In this document: in pieces, positions 1 to 11,288 of the stretch
How positions within the stretch are numbered: position 1 is the stretch's first letter
Layout: each line of letters begins with the position of its first letter
Origin: Cephalopachus bancanus
Lineage: Eukaryota; Chordata; Mammalia; Primates; Tarsiidae
Direction: 5' to 3'
DNA length: 64,000 nucleotides
NCBI GenBank assembly: GCA_027257055.1
Contig: JAPVLO010000083.1
Location: 1,426,001-1,490,000, forward strand
Position numbers and translations under genes: made by a program
The notes under the pieces: model-generated
The model's database searches: none
Told to the model about the DNA's origin: nothing
Seen by the model: only the letters and a program-made list of their open reading frames with translations

Positions 1-261
1 GCCTCTCCCGTCAGTGACCCCAACTCTCTATTTTCTTCTCAGAGACCCAAGCACTTCCCTAGTCAGTCAGAATCTTCACTGAACTAAATTGGAAAGATGT
101 TGGATATTTGTTCATGTATTTTACAATTTCAGCTTCTCTTTTCGGTACCCTGCTCTACCCCTTCTGTCAGACAGACTTCCATTTGTGATTAAAGAAGAGC
201 TTACTTAGTGAGTCTTAGTCACTTGAGAATTTCAAGGACCTTTATACTGGTGACATTGTTA
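1..261. other. Unassigned non-coding flank
   Basis: No repeat family, exon-like reading frame or RNA gene is recognisable here. The sequence is of ordinary AT-leaning composition. Confidence 0.4.
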
Positions 262-534
262 GGTAGCTGCTAATACGGACCCCAGCAATTCCCTTTTGCT
301 GGTATTCTTCCCTTCATGTAATCCCTTCCACTTGAGTGTGGGCTGGAACTGGTGACTTGCTTCTAACAAATAGAACATGGCAAAAATGATGAGCTGTCAC
401 TTCGGAGATTAGGTTGCAAAAAGACTTGGCTTTTTTCTTAGGCTCTCTCTTGCTCTCTCACTGGTGTGCTCTGTCTGAGGGAAGCTGGCTGCCATATTGT
501 GAACTGCCCTATGGGAGCAATCGAAGGAGGTCTT
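262..534 (+). repeat. MaLR/MLT1-like LTR, 5' part (split element)
   Basis: Decayed LTR-type repeat with the phrases CTTGAGTGTGGGCTGGAACT, GGTGACTTGCTTCTAACAAA and GCTGCCATATTGTGA, which I associate with old mammalian ERVL-MaLR LTRs. It stops at an L1 insertion and resumes at 3085. The insertion duplicated GAAGGAGGTCTT (523-534), copied as GAAGGAGGCCTT at 3085-3096. The subfamily name is uncertain. Confidence 0.6.
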
Positions 535-2000
535 AAAATTTTTTTAAAAAGAATTTGAGTTGTAGGAGTGTAAGTGGGAATTTACTACATAAGTAGGTTT
601 CATACAAGTGAAGTTTGGGCTTCTAACTGGCCCTTTTTCTCTCTGATAATTGACCAGGTACCCCTCCCTTTTCCTTCCCTCCCTCCCCTAGTAGTGTCCA
701 GCATTTGCCGATCCCACCCTTGTGTTAGTGTGTCCAGTGTTCAGGACCCACTCATGAGTGAGAACATGTGGTATTCAGTTCTTTGTTTCTATGATAGTTC
801 ACTTAGTATGATGGTCTCCAGTAGCATCCAAGTTGCTGCAAAGGCCATGATTTGTTCTTCTTTATGACTGTATAGTATTCTGTCATTATTTGTACCACAT
901 TTTCTTTATCCAAGTCACTTTTTATAGGCATCTGAGTTAGTCCATGTTTTTGCTGTTGTGAATAGTGCTGTGATAAACATGCATGTGCAGGTGTCTTTTT
1001 GGTAGAGCAATTTATGTTCCTCTGGGTATATTTCCAGCGAGGGATTGCTGGATTATATGGAAGCTCAATTTTTAGTTATTTGAGGAATTGCCACACTGTT
1101 TTCAATAGAGGTTGCACTAGCTTATATTCCCAACAGTGTGGAAGCATTCCCTTTTCTCCACAGCCACACCAGCACCTGTTGTGTTTTGACTTATTAATGA
1201 TAGCCATATTTACTGGTGTTAGGTGGTATCTCATTGTAGTTTTGATTTTTATTTCCCCGATGGTTAGTGAGGTTGAGCATTTTTTCATGTGTTTGTTGGC
1301 TGCTTGCATGTCTTCCTTTGAGAAGTGTGTGCCTGTGTTCTTTGCCTTCTTTATAATGGAGTTGTTCATTTTTTTCCTTTCAATTTGTGTGAATTCCTTG
1401 TAGATCCTGGATATTAAGGATTTGTCAGATGCATAGCTTGCCAGTATTTTTTTCCCCATTCCTTGAGTTGTCTCTTTACTGTCTTGATGGTTTCTTTTGC
1501 TGTGAAAAACCTTTTTAGTTTGATAAAGTCCCACCTGTCTTAGCTTTTGTCACACTTGCTTTTGAAGGATTTGGCCATGAATTCATTTCCTATTCCTATG
1601 TCCAGAGTGTGCTCCTTACACTTTCTTCTAAGATTCCTGTAGTTTGAAGTCTTAGATTAAGTCCTTGAGCCAATTTGAGTTAATTTTTGTGTATGGTGAT
1701 AGATAGGGGTGCAGTTTCATTCTTTGCAAATGGCTAGCCAGTTTTCCAAGGACCATTTGCTTTCCCCAATGTTTATTGCTGATGGCTTTGTAAAAGATGA
1801 GTTGGTTGAGGGTTCATGTTTTTATTTCTGGATTCTCTGTCCTGTTCCATTGATTTATGTGTCTATTCCTTTACCAATACCATGCTGTCTTGGTTACTGT
1901 AGCCTTGTAATAGAAGTGAGATATTTACAGCTTTGTTTCTTCTGCTGAGGATTGTGTTAGTTATTCATCTCTATTTTGCTTCTGAATACATGAGTTTCTG

Positions 2001-2971
2001 TGTTGGGAGCCGGCCACAGAGGCCCACTGAGTGTAAGGGATCAGGAAGGGTCATTGACCCCGAGACCACTAGGATGCATTTGGGAGCTGTTAACCCCATT
2101 TCCTCTCCCTTTTCTGCCTAGCACTACAGCCAGAAAAAACTCCTGCAAGCTCAAGCATATAACTCTGAGACCAGGACGAACACAAACTAGCTTCAGAAGC
2201 TCATTATTCCCATTTTTCCACAGACTGTGCTTTTGGTTTTCATACTACTTACAGTTCAAACTTAGGTCACATTGAGGAAACTTAGTGTTGGCCACAGGCT
2301 TTTTGTATGTGATCTTAAGATTATAGCAATATAAGTTTTGGAAAATAGGTTATAGAGATAAGTTTTTAGGTAGCCATTTTGTTAAAAGAATGCAGTCAGC
2401 CTACTTCAGGTTGGGCCCACCCTGAACTTTGGACTGGGCCACATTCCATACATTCTGGGTTAGGCCACCTCAGGTTGTAAGAGTGATCGTTTAAGTTTCA
2501 ATAGGATTGTTTAGCTTGGTATTAGTATAAATTAGCATAGAATGAAAAAGATTTATAGGATAGGTTAGTCATAGATTAAGGTTAGTGCTTGTAATGGGTT
2601 TTTTAGGTTATTAATTATAGAAACATTGTGCTTTAGGAAGGTATTGTTTCATTGCTTTTGACGAACATTAACCAAGCATGAGGAGCAGAAAGACAATTTG
2701 GGGTTTGTTCTTCCTCATGCCTGAAGGAACATCTGGTGGGTGGGGGATGCCCCCATGCACCTGGCTTTGTGTTCATGTGAAAGACATGTGAGAATGACTT
2801 TGCAGAATTTGGGGATAAAAACCCACTGTCAACCGTCAATAAATGGCTTCTGCTCATCCTGAACAGCAGTCTAGTCCCTTTCTTTCTCCCCAGTCCCTTT
2901 CTTTTTCCCTAGTCGCCTGCTCCGTCTCACTTCCAGGAACCTCTGAACCTTTCAGGATCTGGACTCCTACA
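2001..2971 (+). mobile_element. Solo LTR of a class II-like endogenous retrovirus
   Basis: A 971-bp block starting TGTTGGGAGCC and ending CTCCTACA (TG...CA ends). It is flanked by a perfect 6-bp TSD, TTTCTG at 1995-2000 and 2972-2977, and sits inside an antisense L1 that continues on both sides. A TATA-like GGGGATAAAA (2811-2820) lies just upstream of an AATAAA polyadenylation signal (2838-2843), so the LTR reads on the plus strand. A 6-bp TSD is typical of ERV2/ERVK-type integrases. No viral coding sequence remains, consistent with LTR-LTR recombination. The specific family is not recognised. Confidence 0.85.
2811..2843 (+). promoter_or_regulatory. LTR TATA-like box and polyadenylation signal
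   Basis: GGGGATAAAA at 2811-2820 and AATAAA at 2838-2843 have the short spacing seen in LTRs whose polyA signal overlaps the R region. This is the only promoter-like unit in this retroviral remnant; activity is not implied. Confidence 0.5.
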
Positions 2972-3084
2972 TTTCTGTATTGTCTTTTTTAGCTCTGTGA
3001 AAAATGATATTGGCAATTTGATAGAAATTGCACTGAATCTATAGATTGCCTTGGGTAGAATGGACATCTTAACAATATTGATTA

Positions 3085-3350
3085 GAAGGAGGCCTTTGAC
3101 CAACAGTCAGTGAGGAATCAAAGCCTACCAATGACATTAGTAAGCTTAGAAGCTAATCCTCCTGTGAAGCCTTCAGATGAGACCACAGGCCTAGATGACA
3201 GCTTGCCTGCAACTCAGTATGAGACTTTGAGCCAGAGGCATCCAGCTAAACTGTACCCAGGTTTGATCCACAGAAACTATGAGAAAATAAATGTTTATCA
3301 TTGTTTTAAGCCTCTAACTGTTGGGTAATCTGTTACACAATGAATAATAA
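3085..3350 (+). repeat. MaLR/MLT1-like LTR, 3' part
   Basis: Continuation of the LTR interrupted at 534. It contains the diagnostic end GATCCACAGAAACTATGAGA, then AATAAATGTTTATCATTG and TTTTAAGCCTCTAACTG, close to the 3' end of old MaLR LTRs. The first 12 bases are the L1 TSD copy. Confidence 0.6.
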
Positions 3351-3416
3351 ACAATAAATCACCATCATCTCATTTATATCATAAGGTCAAATTTGGTTTA
3401 AAATGATAATCAGTAA

Positions 3417-3702
3417 GCCGGGTTCGGTGGCTCAGTCTGTAATCCCGTGCCTTTGGGAGGCTGAGGTGAGTGGATTGCCTCAGCCTGTGGGTTCGAGACC
3501 CACCTGGGCAGCGAGACCTCATCTCTACAATAAATCAAAAAATCAGCTGGGCGTGGTAGCGCCTGCCTGTAATTCCGGCTACTTGGAAGGCTGGGGTGGA
3601 AGGTTTGCCGGAGCTCAGCAGGTCGAGGCTGCGGTGGCCGGGACAGCCACTGCACTCCAGTCTGGGCGACCGAGTGAGACTCCAACTCAAAGAAAAAAAA
3701 AA
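3417..3702 (+). mobile_element. Alu, lineage-specific dimeric subfamily
   Basis: Full dimer: left arm from GCCGGGTTCGGTGGCTCAG, A-rich linker CAATAAATCAAAAAATCAG, right arm with ACTGCACTCCAGTCTGGGCG and the tail GAGACTCCAACTC plus A-tail. TSD GATAATCAGT at 3405-3414 and 3703-3712. The B-box arm has changed at both sides to GTGGGTTCGAGACCCAC, which keeps the stem paired. Confidence 0.95.
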
Positions 3703-3712
3703 GATAATCAGT

Positions 3713-3959
3713 TAATTAAATTGCACTCAGACTGGTGAATTCTGATGGTTGGAACACAGGGCTACTGAGGCCGAGTTTGTAATTTTTGACCCAGTTATGA
3801 ACCCAAGTAGTTGGTTAGCTTTTGTCCTGATCACAGGTTACACGATAGTAGACTGTCTTGTAAATTTTACTTTTCATCCCAAGGCTGTTCCCATATCTAC
3901 TTGACTGTGGAACACATTTTTAAGCAGACTCTCACAGGATTGGTGCTGTAAGGAACCCA
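3713..3959. other. Unassigned non-coding interval
   Basis: No recognisable feature between the Alu and an old antisense L1. Confidence 0.4.
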
Positions 3960-4400
3960 GTTGGGGAAACATTGATAAACTATTTTCAGTTGTTGGACAT
4001 ATAGATTGTTTGCAGTTTTTAGCTATTATATGTAACTCTCATCTTTGAGAATATTTTGAGTCATTTCCTAGAATACATCCCTGAAAGTGAAATGGCTGGT
4101 AAAATAGTAGCTTAACATTTTTGATATGAATTCTCAAATCACTCTTCAGAAACATTACACCAACTTATATTTCAAACTTATTGTGTTTTCCTCAAACCCT
4201 AACATTGGAAATTATCATTTAAAAATATTTGTCAATTTGACAGGTGAAAATTATGAAATGCTTTATAATGCATTTCATTTTCTGGATTAGTAATGTTACT
4301 AAACATTTATACTTTTCTTTGGTGTATTGCTTATTTTGTACTTTGCCCGTCTTTATGTTTGATTTTCTTCATCATTTTGTGGAAGTTGTTATATAATGTT
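3960..4400 (-). repeat. Ancient antisense L1 (L1ME-like) fragment
   Basis: Minus-strand remnant resembling the 3' region of old L1s (phrases like GTTTGCAGTTTTTAGCTATT and TTTGTCAATTTGACAGGTGA). It is heavily diverged and has no TSD. Confidence 0.55.
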
Positions 4401-5242
4401 ATGTGGATATGATGCTTTGATGCCAAAAAGCAGGTAAAGGGTTCAGAGAAACGACAAAGAACAGAGGTTGAGGGGACACTATTTTTAGGTAGCATAATTG
4501 GAGAGACAGCTCAGAGAAGGTGACATTTGTTTGTCTGAAATATCTTTTATTTGTCTTTGTGCAGGATATTGTTCATTTACTCCTTCAGAGTTCCTCTTTG
4601 CCCTTTCCACTGAGCTCTGCTCTTGGAGGTTGGTCTGTATATATTATATCAAACACCTTCTCTGACTTTCCATTTGGGTTTAGCAAATGGGGAGCTGAGT
4701 GAAAATCAAAGGGAGGAAGAAAACTGAGACTGGACTATCTATTTCTCAGCCCCATCCCCTCTGTAGTCACCTCAGGCAAGTGAACTCCTTGACTGAAGGT
4801 CATTGCTTCTCCCAAGGCAGCTGTCTGTAAATGACCCTTTCACTCTTGGTTCCAGCAGCTACAGTATCCCTTCATTTCCCCGATCTAGAAATAGTAACAG
4901 CCCTATCCCTTGTAGTTTACCAAACCCCAGTTGCACTTTTGTAAATAGTCCTTTGCAAATACACTATCTTTAAATTATCCTAATTTGAGTGTGCCATTTG
5001 TTTTCTTTTGGGGCTCTGCGCTAGAAACTGTTGGTGCCCCACCCAGATCTCTTCTGCTAGGCCAGTGAGCCCATCTTTCTGCTGCTATGAATGTTGACTG
5101 CGAATGGGTTACTACTGCACTCTTATCCAGAGAATTATCTTTGGTCCCTGGGATTCACATTGGCCAGAAATGCCTGGCAGTTAGGTCCTCCTAGCCTGAG
5201 GGCAGCCTTCAGTCAATGTTGACTGGGGGTTCAGGGATACAA
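4401..5242. other. Unassigned, probably old repeat in part
   Basis: The segment 4560-5030, ending TTGAGTGTGCCATTTGTTTTC, reads like an old dispersed mammalian repeat, but I cannot name it. Short ORFs here (for example 4520-4702) look like chance. Confidence 0.35.
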
Positions 5243-5256
5243 AAGCCTAAGTCCTT

Positions 5257-6149
5257 TTTAAAAATTAATTAATTATTATAAAGATGTGGGGTACAATTCA
5301 GGGCTAGGTATGCAAACATTGATCATGCAGGTACCCTTGTTGATGAGGTATGCCCCTCCCTCCCCTAGCAGCTTCCCCCAACTGCCAGTCCCACCCCCCC
5401 CTTTCCCTGACAGTTTTCCGCTACTGCCAATCGCCATCCCACAGCATTATAATTGTTCAAGGTCACCTTATGAGTGAGAACATATGGAATTCAGTTCTTT
5501 GTTTCTGTGATAAATCACTGAGTATGATTGACTCCAAGTCCATCCAGTTTGCTGCAAAGTTCATATATCTGTCCTCTTTATGGCTGCATAATATTCCATT
5601 GTGTATATGTACCACATTTTTTTTAACCAGTCCAGCTTTGATGGGTAACACGGTTGGTTCCATGTTTTTGCTATTGTGAACTAGAGCTGCAACAACCATA
5701 CGTGTGCAGGTATCTTTTTTGTAGAATGATTTAAGTTCCTCTGGGTATATTCCCGATAGGGGAATTGTTGGATCTGACAAAGGCCTAACATCTAGGATCT
5801 ACAAGGAACTCAAATGCGCTGCAAGGAAAAAAACAAACAGCCCCTTTAAAAAGTGGGCAAAAGACATGAATAGACACTTCTCAAAAGAAGATATATGGGT
5901 GACCAACAGACACATGAAAAAGTGCTCAGCCTAACTCATCATTAGAGAAATGCAAATCAAAACCACATTGAGATACCACGTAACCCCCTGTAAGAATGGC
6001 CATCATTAATAAAACAAACAACAACAGATGCTGGCGAGGATGTACAGAAAAAGGAACACTTCTACACTGCTGGTGGGAATGCAGACTAATACAACCTCTT
6101 TGGAAGACAGTGTGGCGATTTCTGAAGGGAATACAAACTGACCTTCCAT
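5257..6149 (-). mobile_element. L1 (type B) with 5' inversion (twin priming)
   Basis: 5257-5772 is antisense: A-tail, type B 3' UTR and the end of ORF2. From about 5773 to 6149 the orientation flips to sense, carrying the next upstream part of ORF2 and ending GACCTTCCATA. In L1 order that phrase directly precedes the GATCCAACAATTCCC at which the antisense part starts, so nothing substantial is missing at the joint. TSD AAGCCTAAG lies at 5243-5251 and 6150-6158, with further similarity beyond (AAGCCTAAGTCCTT and AAGCCTAAGCTCTT). This is the classic structure of twin priming during target-primed reverse transcription. Confidence 0.9.
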
Positions 6150-6307
6150 AAGCCTAAGCTCTTAACCGAGGAGACTAGAGAAAAGAACAAGAGGTGATGA
6201 ATCTTTTTCCCAGATAGATGCTAGGCAGAAATATGAAACCACATGATTTAAAACTGTGAGGTACTTGTCCAGGTAGACAAATCAACTGATAAAGAATAAA
6301 GAGGCAA

Positions 6308-6600
6308 GCCGGGCTCGGTGGCTCAGCCTGTAATCCCGCGCCTTTGGGAGGCTGAGGTGAGTGGATTGCCTGAGCCCGCGGGTTCGAGACCCGCCTGGGC
6401 AGCGAGACCTCATCTCTACAATAAATCAAAAAATAAGCTGGGTGTGGTAGCGCATGCCTGTAATTCTGGCTACTTGGAAGGCTGAGGTGGAAGGATCGCT
6501 GGAGCCCAGCAGGTTGAGGCTGCGGTGGCCGGGAGCGGCCACTGCACTCCAGTCTGGGCGACAGAGTGAGACTCCAACTCAAAAAAAAAAAAAAAAAAAA
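6308..6600 (+). mobile_element. Alu, lineage-specific dimeric subfamily
   Basis: Near-consensus copy with intact GCGGGTTCGAGACCCGC and a pure A-tail of about 20. A perfect 15-bp TSD, AAAGAATAAAGAGGC, lies at 6291-6305 and 6601-6615. The intact CpGs and perfect TSD mark it as one of the younger insertions. Confidence 0.97.
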
Positions 6601-6888
6601 AAAGAATAAAGAGGCTGAAATCAGACCAGTGTATATTTGGAGTTTAATATATGACAAAGGTGATAATAAAAGCAGTAGAAAAATGATGAACTATTCAATA
6701 AATAATGCCGAAGAAGTGGCCATTATACAGTATATGATAAAATTAGATCTCCATACCACATCATTAACAAAAATACATTCTAGGTAGGTTAAAGACATAG
6801 ATATGATAAACAAACCTCTAAAACTTTCAGCCAAAAAAATGAGAGAATATTTTTATGCCATTTGTAGAAGACAAAGTTTTAAATTTAC

Positions 6889-7113
6889 CAATAAAAATTA
6901 TATATTATGTAAAACATTATGTTTGAAATATGTATACATGTAGGAATGTCTCAATTGAGCAAATTAACACATGTATTACATCACATACCTATCTTTTTTT
7001 GTGGTGAAAACACAATCAACTCTCAGTGACTTCAAAATACAATATATTATTAACTGTAATCACTGCATTGTACAATAGATCTCTTGAACTTATTCCTCCT
7101 AGTTCACTGAAAT
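6889..7113 (-). repeat. Antisense L1 3' UTR fragment (L1MA/L1PB-like)
   Basis: Contains TTGTACAATAGATCTCTTGA and GTATACATGTAGGAATG, matching the antisense of the primate-age L1MA-type 3' UTR. It is inserted in the older sense L1. Confidence 0.6.
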
Positions 7114-7440
7114 AGAAGATGATTTTTCACAAAAAGCACAAAGCAAGAGGGAAAATATGGATACGTCTTTAACACATTAAAATATAAAACTGTGTGATTA
7201 AAGGTGACAGAAATAAAAATGTAAGTTATAGACTGAGAAAAATATTTGCAACTCATATTATCAATGAAATATTAATACCTAGAGTATATAAAATGCTCTT
7301 AGAAATCAACAATATCAGAAACAAAAAAATTGAAGTATATAAAGTAAATTCACAGAGGAAGATAGACGTTCAATAAATATATGTAAAGATGTTCAATTTC
7401 TTTAACAATAAGAAATATAAATTACAACAAGAACATAACC

Positions 7441-7729
7441 TTTTTTTTTTGAGTTGGGATCTCACTCTGTCACCCAGGTTGGAGTGCAGTGGCACACTCA
7501 TGGCCACTGCAGTTTCAACCAGCTGGGCTTAGACGATTCTTCCGCCTCAGACTTACAAGTAGCTGAGACTACAGGCATGCGCTACCGTGCTGGCTAATTA
7601 TTTGATCTATTGTAGAGACGAGGTTTCATCAAATTGCCCAGCCTGGTCTTGAACCCCTGAGCTCAGGTAATCCTCTTGCCTTGGCCTCCCAAAGTGCTGG
7701 GATTACACACTTGAGCCATCATGCCTGGC
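7441..7729 (-). mobile_element. Alu (older, J-like), antisense
   Basis: Starts with the T-run of the A-tail and ends at GAGCCATCATGCCTGGC. It has the J-type CACTCATGGCCACTGCAG segment. Perfect 11-bp TSD AGAACATAACC at 7430-7440 and 7730-7740. Confidence 0.95.
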
Positions 7730-8025
7730 AGAACATAACCTTTTAAAGCAAATTTATTAAGTTTTATAATATCAACTGTTGGTGATAACGTGGACAAATA
7801 AGAACTCTAAGGCATGGTTGGAGGGAGGGAAATTAGTACAAACACTTTGGAAAGGTATTTGGAACTACCAAGTAGACTATGCATATTCTTCATGGTCTAA
7901 CAATTTTACTTTTGGGGATTTGCTTATCAGGGAAAACTTCTTGTGCAAAGAGACGTGTAAAAAGATGTTTATTTCTGAATTGTTTTTTAATTGCTACAAG
8001 GCTAAGGAAACCTAACAGAGAGTAG

Positions 8026-8232
8026 GGGCAACTTGGCGAGACCTCATCTCTACAATACATCAAAAATGAGCCGGGCGTGGTAATGAGCGCCTGTAGTTCC
8101 AGCTACTTGGAAGGCTGAGGCGGAAGGATCGCCGGAGCCCAGCAGGTCGAGGCTGCGGTGGCCAGGAGTGGCCCCTGCACTCCAATCTGGGCGACAGAGT
8201 GTGAGAATCCAACTCAAAAAAAAAAAAAAAAT
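8026..8232 (+). mobile_element. Alu, 5'-truncated
   Basis: Begins in the left arm near GGCGAGACCTCATCTCTAC and continues through the complete right arm and A-tail. It belongs to the lineage-specific subfamily (GAATCCAACTC tail). No clear TSD was found. Confidence 0.9.
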
Positions 8233-8500
8233 ACATTGTGGTAATTGGACCAATGAAACATATAAGGATACAAACGAGTAAACTGGATTTGAATGTGCTA
8301 TATTAATATAGTAAGTCTTAAAAACATAATGTAGGAAAAAAAATGTTGTGTTTAGATATATTCTCAAACATTTAGGAAGTTTATCTAAAGGAAGACAAAC
8401 ACATATGAGTATGATAATATTTTGGAAAAAGGGTTACTTCTAAGTAGACAGAAGTAAGAAAGGGGTGAAAGGTGGAACTGTAACTTTATTTGTAATGTTT

Positions 8501-9059
8501 TGTTTCTTTGAAAATAAAGATAAAAGGAATGCAGCAAAATATTAATAGAGAATTAATTTCAGTAGTGAGTATATTGATAGTGCATCTACATCGAGCATAA
8601 ATATAATAAAAATTAAGAACAGTACTTATTAAGGCCCTAATATATAAAAATGTAAATGAACAATGAAAATAGCAAAATTTATAAATAAATGCTCAAGTTA
8701 TTTATCTTGACATGGCTTTAAAACACCAATTAAAGTTTTGTTGGTGGAGAAGATACTTGATAAGAGGAATTAATAAATGTAACCTAGGTCTTTGGTAAAA
8801 GCCTAGGCCTTTTTCCTCAAAGTGGGGCAACCACATAGTGCTAATCATACTCCAGAACTTTCCTGGCATCAGGATGAGGTTAGACTACATCTGAAACCAC
8901 CCATAGCTTTTCTGAGTTCCTTCTCTGCCATATCCTAGTCCCCTCACTTCCTTATAATTTACCCAGGAGAGAAGTCTCTCAGTTAATCACTTGTATAGGA
9001 ATTCAGGTTTCAGGTTGTGTTTAGAGAACCTGATCTAAAATAGAGCTTGAGTGACATAA
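8501..9059. other. Unassigned AT-rich interval
   Basis: AT-rich, with no recognisable repeat or exon. Confidence 0.4.
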
Positions 9060-10650
9060 CCTTGATTCTTGAAAAATTATTTTCACTTGGCCTATCATTC
9101 TAGATAAAAACTATCTAATTTTGAAGTTGCTAATTCCATTTATGTTTTGCTGCTGGTTTGCCTTTTCTCTCTGACTGCTTTAAAAATCTTTTAATCCCTG
9201 GTATTATGCAGACTTGTTATAATTTGTGTATTTTTTCATATTTACCTTTCTGGAATTTGTTGGGCTTTCTGAATTTGAGGATTTATGACTTTCATAATTT
9301 GGGAAAATTCTTGGCCATTTACTCTTCAAATATTGTTTATGTCTATTACTTTCTTTCAAAATCCCAATTAGATTTGTCACTCTAGCCTCCTTGTCACTTA
9401 ATCTCTCTCTCTCTTTTTTTGTCTTGTGTTTCTCTTTTTATCTCTGTACTATAGTCTGGGTAATTTCTTCAGATTTATTTTTCAGCTATTTATTTTCTCT
9501 TCAGTTGTTTCTGATCTGTTCAATAATATTAATTACTGTATATTTAGTATCTAGATATTCTCCCTATTAAAAATCCACCTAGTCATTTTGTAGTGTCTTG
9601 TTTATTTTATATTTATATTGATATAGTTGTACATATTTCTGGGGGTACTAGTGGTTTTTTGATATATATACACAATGTATAATGATCAAATCAGGGTAAT
9701 TGGGATATACATCAGCTCAAATATTTACCTTATCTTTGTGTTGGGAACATTACAATTTTTGTCTTCTATTTAAAAATACACAAGTTATTGTTAACTATAA
9801 TTTCCCTAATGTACTATCAAATACTAGAACTTATTCCTCCCTCTAACAGTATTTTTGTACCCATTAACCAACTTCTTTTCATCTCCCCTACTCCCTTCCC
9901 TTCCCAACCTCCAATAACTACCTATTCTACTCTTTACCTCTATGAGATTCACTTTTTAAATTCCCACATATAAGTCAAAACATGTGATATCTGTCTTTCT
10001 GTGCCTGGCTTATTTTGTTTAACAAAATGACCTCCAGTTCCATCCACATTGCTGTGAATTACAGAATTTCATTTTTAATGGTTGAATAATATTCCATTAT
10101 AAATATAAACCACATTTTCTTTATCCATTTACCCATTGATGGACACTTAGGTTAATTCTATATCTTGACTATTGTGAATAATGCTGCAATAAACATGAGA
10201 GTGCAGATATCTCTTTGATAATACTAATTTCCTATTTTTTTGGATATGTATATCCAGCAATGGGTTAGCTAGAGTATATGGTAGTCTAATTTTAGTTTTA
10301 TGAGTAACCTCCATATCATTTTCCATAATGGCTGTGTGTAGTGTTTCATTTATTAATCAAAATATTGATACTCTCTTTTATTTCTTAAGAGTATTTATTA
10401 TACATCCATTATATTCTGTACATAATAATTCTAACATTTATAATATTTGAGTTTTATTCTTCTGTCAGTGATTTCTGCTGACCCTCACTCATAGTGTCCT
10501 ATACTCTTTTGCATTTTATTTTATTTTTCTTGTGAGTGTATGTATATTTGCAAAATTTCCAGGGATTTTGTTGAGCCTTGGGATTAAGGTAGATCTCTTT
10601 ATAGAAGATTTGCATTTGCTTCTGTCAGGAACATGGTAACACTTCCAACC
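9060..10650 (-). repeat. Ancient antisense L1 internal region, split
   Basis: Two pieces (9060-9588 and about 10355-10650) of the antisense 5'/internal region of an old L1M, with phrases like GGAAAATTCTTGGCCATTTA and CTTCAAATATTGTTTATGTC. They are separated by a younger L1 3' end. Confidence 0.55.
9607..10336 (-). mobile_element. L1 3' end (L1MA/L1PB-like), antisense, 5'-truncated
   Basis: Antisense 3' UTR and ORF2 end, with TTCCATCCACATTGCTGTGA and GCTGCAATAAACATGAGAGT. A diverged 18-bp TSD (starting TGTAGTGT) lies at 9589-9606 and 10337-10354 with about three mismatches. This shows insertion into the flanking old L1. Confidence 0.75.
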
Positions 10651-10765
10651 TAATATCACTTTAGTGAAATTTCTCAGTTTCAAATTTTGGGGGTCATAGA
10701 GATAGAGGAATTTCTGACTCCAAATCTGCATGAAGAACAGATTGTGGTTATGAATTATCTGGAGG

Positions 10766-11039
10766 CCAGGTAAGGTGGTTCATAATTTCAGCACTTTGAG
10801 AGACTGAGGTGAGAGAATTGCCTGAGCTCAGGAGTTCCAGACCAGCCTGGGCAATGTGGCAAGATCTCATCTCTACAAAAATCAATAAATTAGCTGGGCA
10901 CGGTGGCACATGCCTGTAGTCCCAGCTACTTGAAAGGCTGAGGTGGGCTGAGGATCGCCTAAGCCCAGTAAGTCTAGGCTGTGGTGGCCACTGCACTCCA
11001 ATCTGGGCAACAGAGTGAGACTCAAAAAGAAAAAAAAGA
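10766..11039 (+). mobile_element. Alu (J-like), old
   Basis: Dimeric Alu with GGCCAGGTAAGGTGG start, AGACCAGCCTGGGCAATGTG in the left arm and CACTGCACTCCAATCTGGGC in the right arm. It is CpG-depleted and its TSD is not discernible. Confidence 0.9.
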
Positions 11040-11288
11040 GTATTTTTTTTCTTCAATTTAGAGTCAAAATCTAGATGTGCAAATTTTTTGCTTTGTTTTG
11101 ATTTAGTTTTTGTTTTTCCTGATTCCTTTTGGGAGGAAAAGATTTTTTTTCCCTAGCTGAACTGTTCCCTCTAGGTATGGCTTTTTTTTTTTCTTTAGAG
11201 GGTCTGTGTAGCTGAATTAGGAGGGGATCTTCAATCTGAATTCTACTTTGAATGAGTTCTAGGTTTTGTTAAAAAAAAGTTGAGATGA
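11040..11288. other. Unassigned interval
   Basis: T-rich runs only. Confidence 0.4.

Larger units (their letters stand above)
535..3084 (-). mobile_element. 5'-truncated L1 (type A 3' UTR), antisense
   Basis: Read on the minus strand this is the 3' part of an L1: part of ORF2 (the reading frame at 1076-1534 shows the usual C-terminal region, with a [12 protein letters not shown] segment) followed by a type A 3' UTR and an A-tail seen as the T-run near 540. A 12-bp TSD with one mismatch (523-534 and 3085-3096) fixes both ends. About 1.57 kb is L1; the remaining 971 bp is a nested solo LTR. The reading frame carries stops, so it is dead. Confidence 0.85.
6616..8500 (+). repeat. Ancient sense L1 (L1ME-like), fragmented
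   Basis: Decayed ORF2 3' half and 3' UTR in pieces (about 6620-6888, 7114-7429, 7741-8025 and 8233-8500). It is interrupted by an antisense L1MA-like 3' UTR and two Alus. Phrases such as GAAAAATATTTGCAACTCAT and AATCAACAATATCAGAAACA follow the L1 ORF2 order. Small ORFs (7194-7376, 7779-8015) are its leftovers. Confidence 0.65.

Noticed and set aside
3417..3702. Strepsirrhine (lemur or loris) origin
   Set aside because: The right arms keep ACTGCACTCCAG rather than the altered lemur or loris arms I know, so a non-anthropoid haplorrhine fits better; not decisive.
6175..6657. 160-codon minus-strand frame
   Set aside because: Entirely antisense Alu translation (familiar SRLECSGRSRPPQPQPAGLQ pattern).
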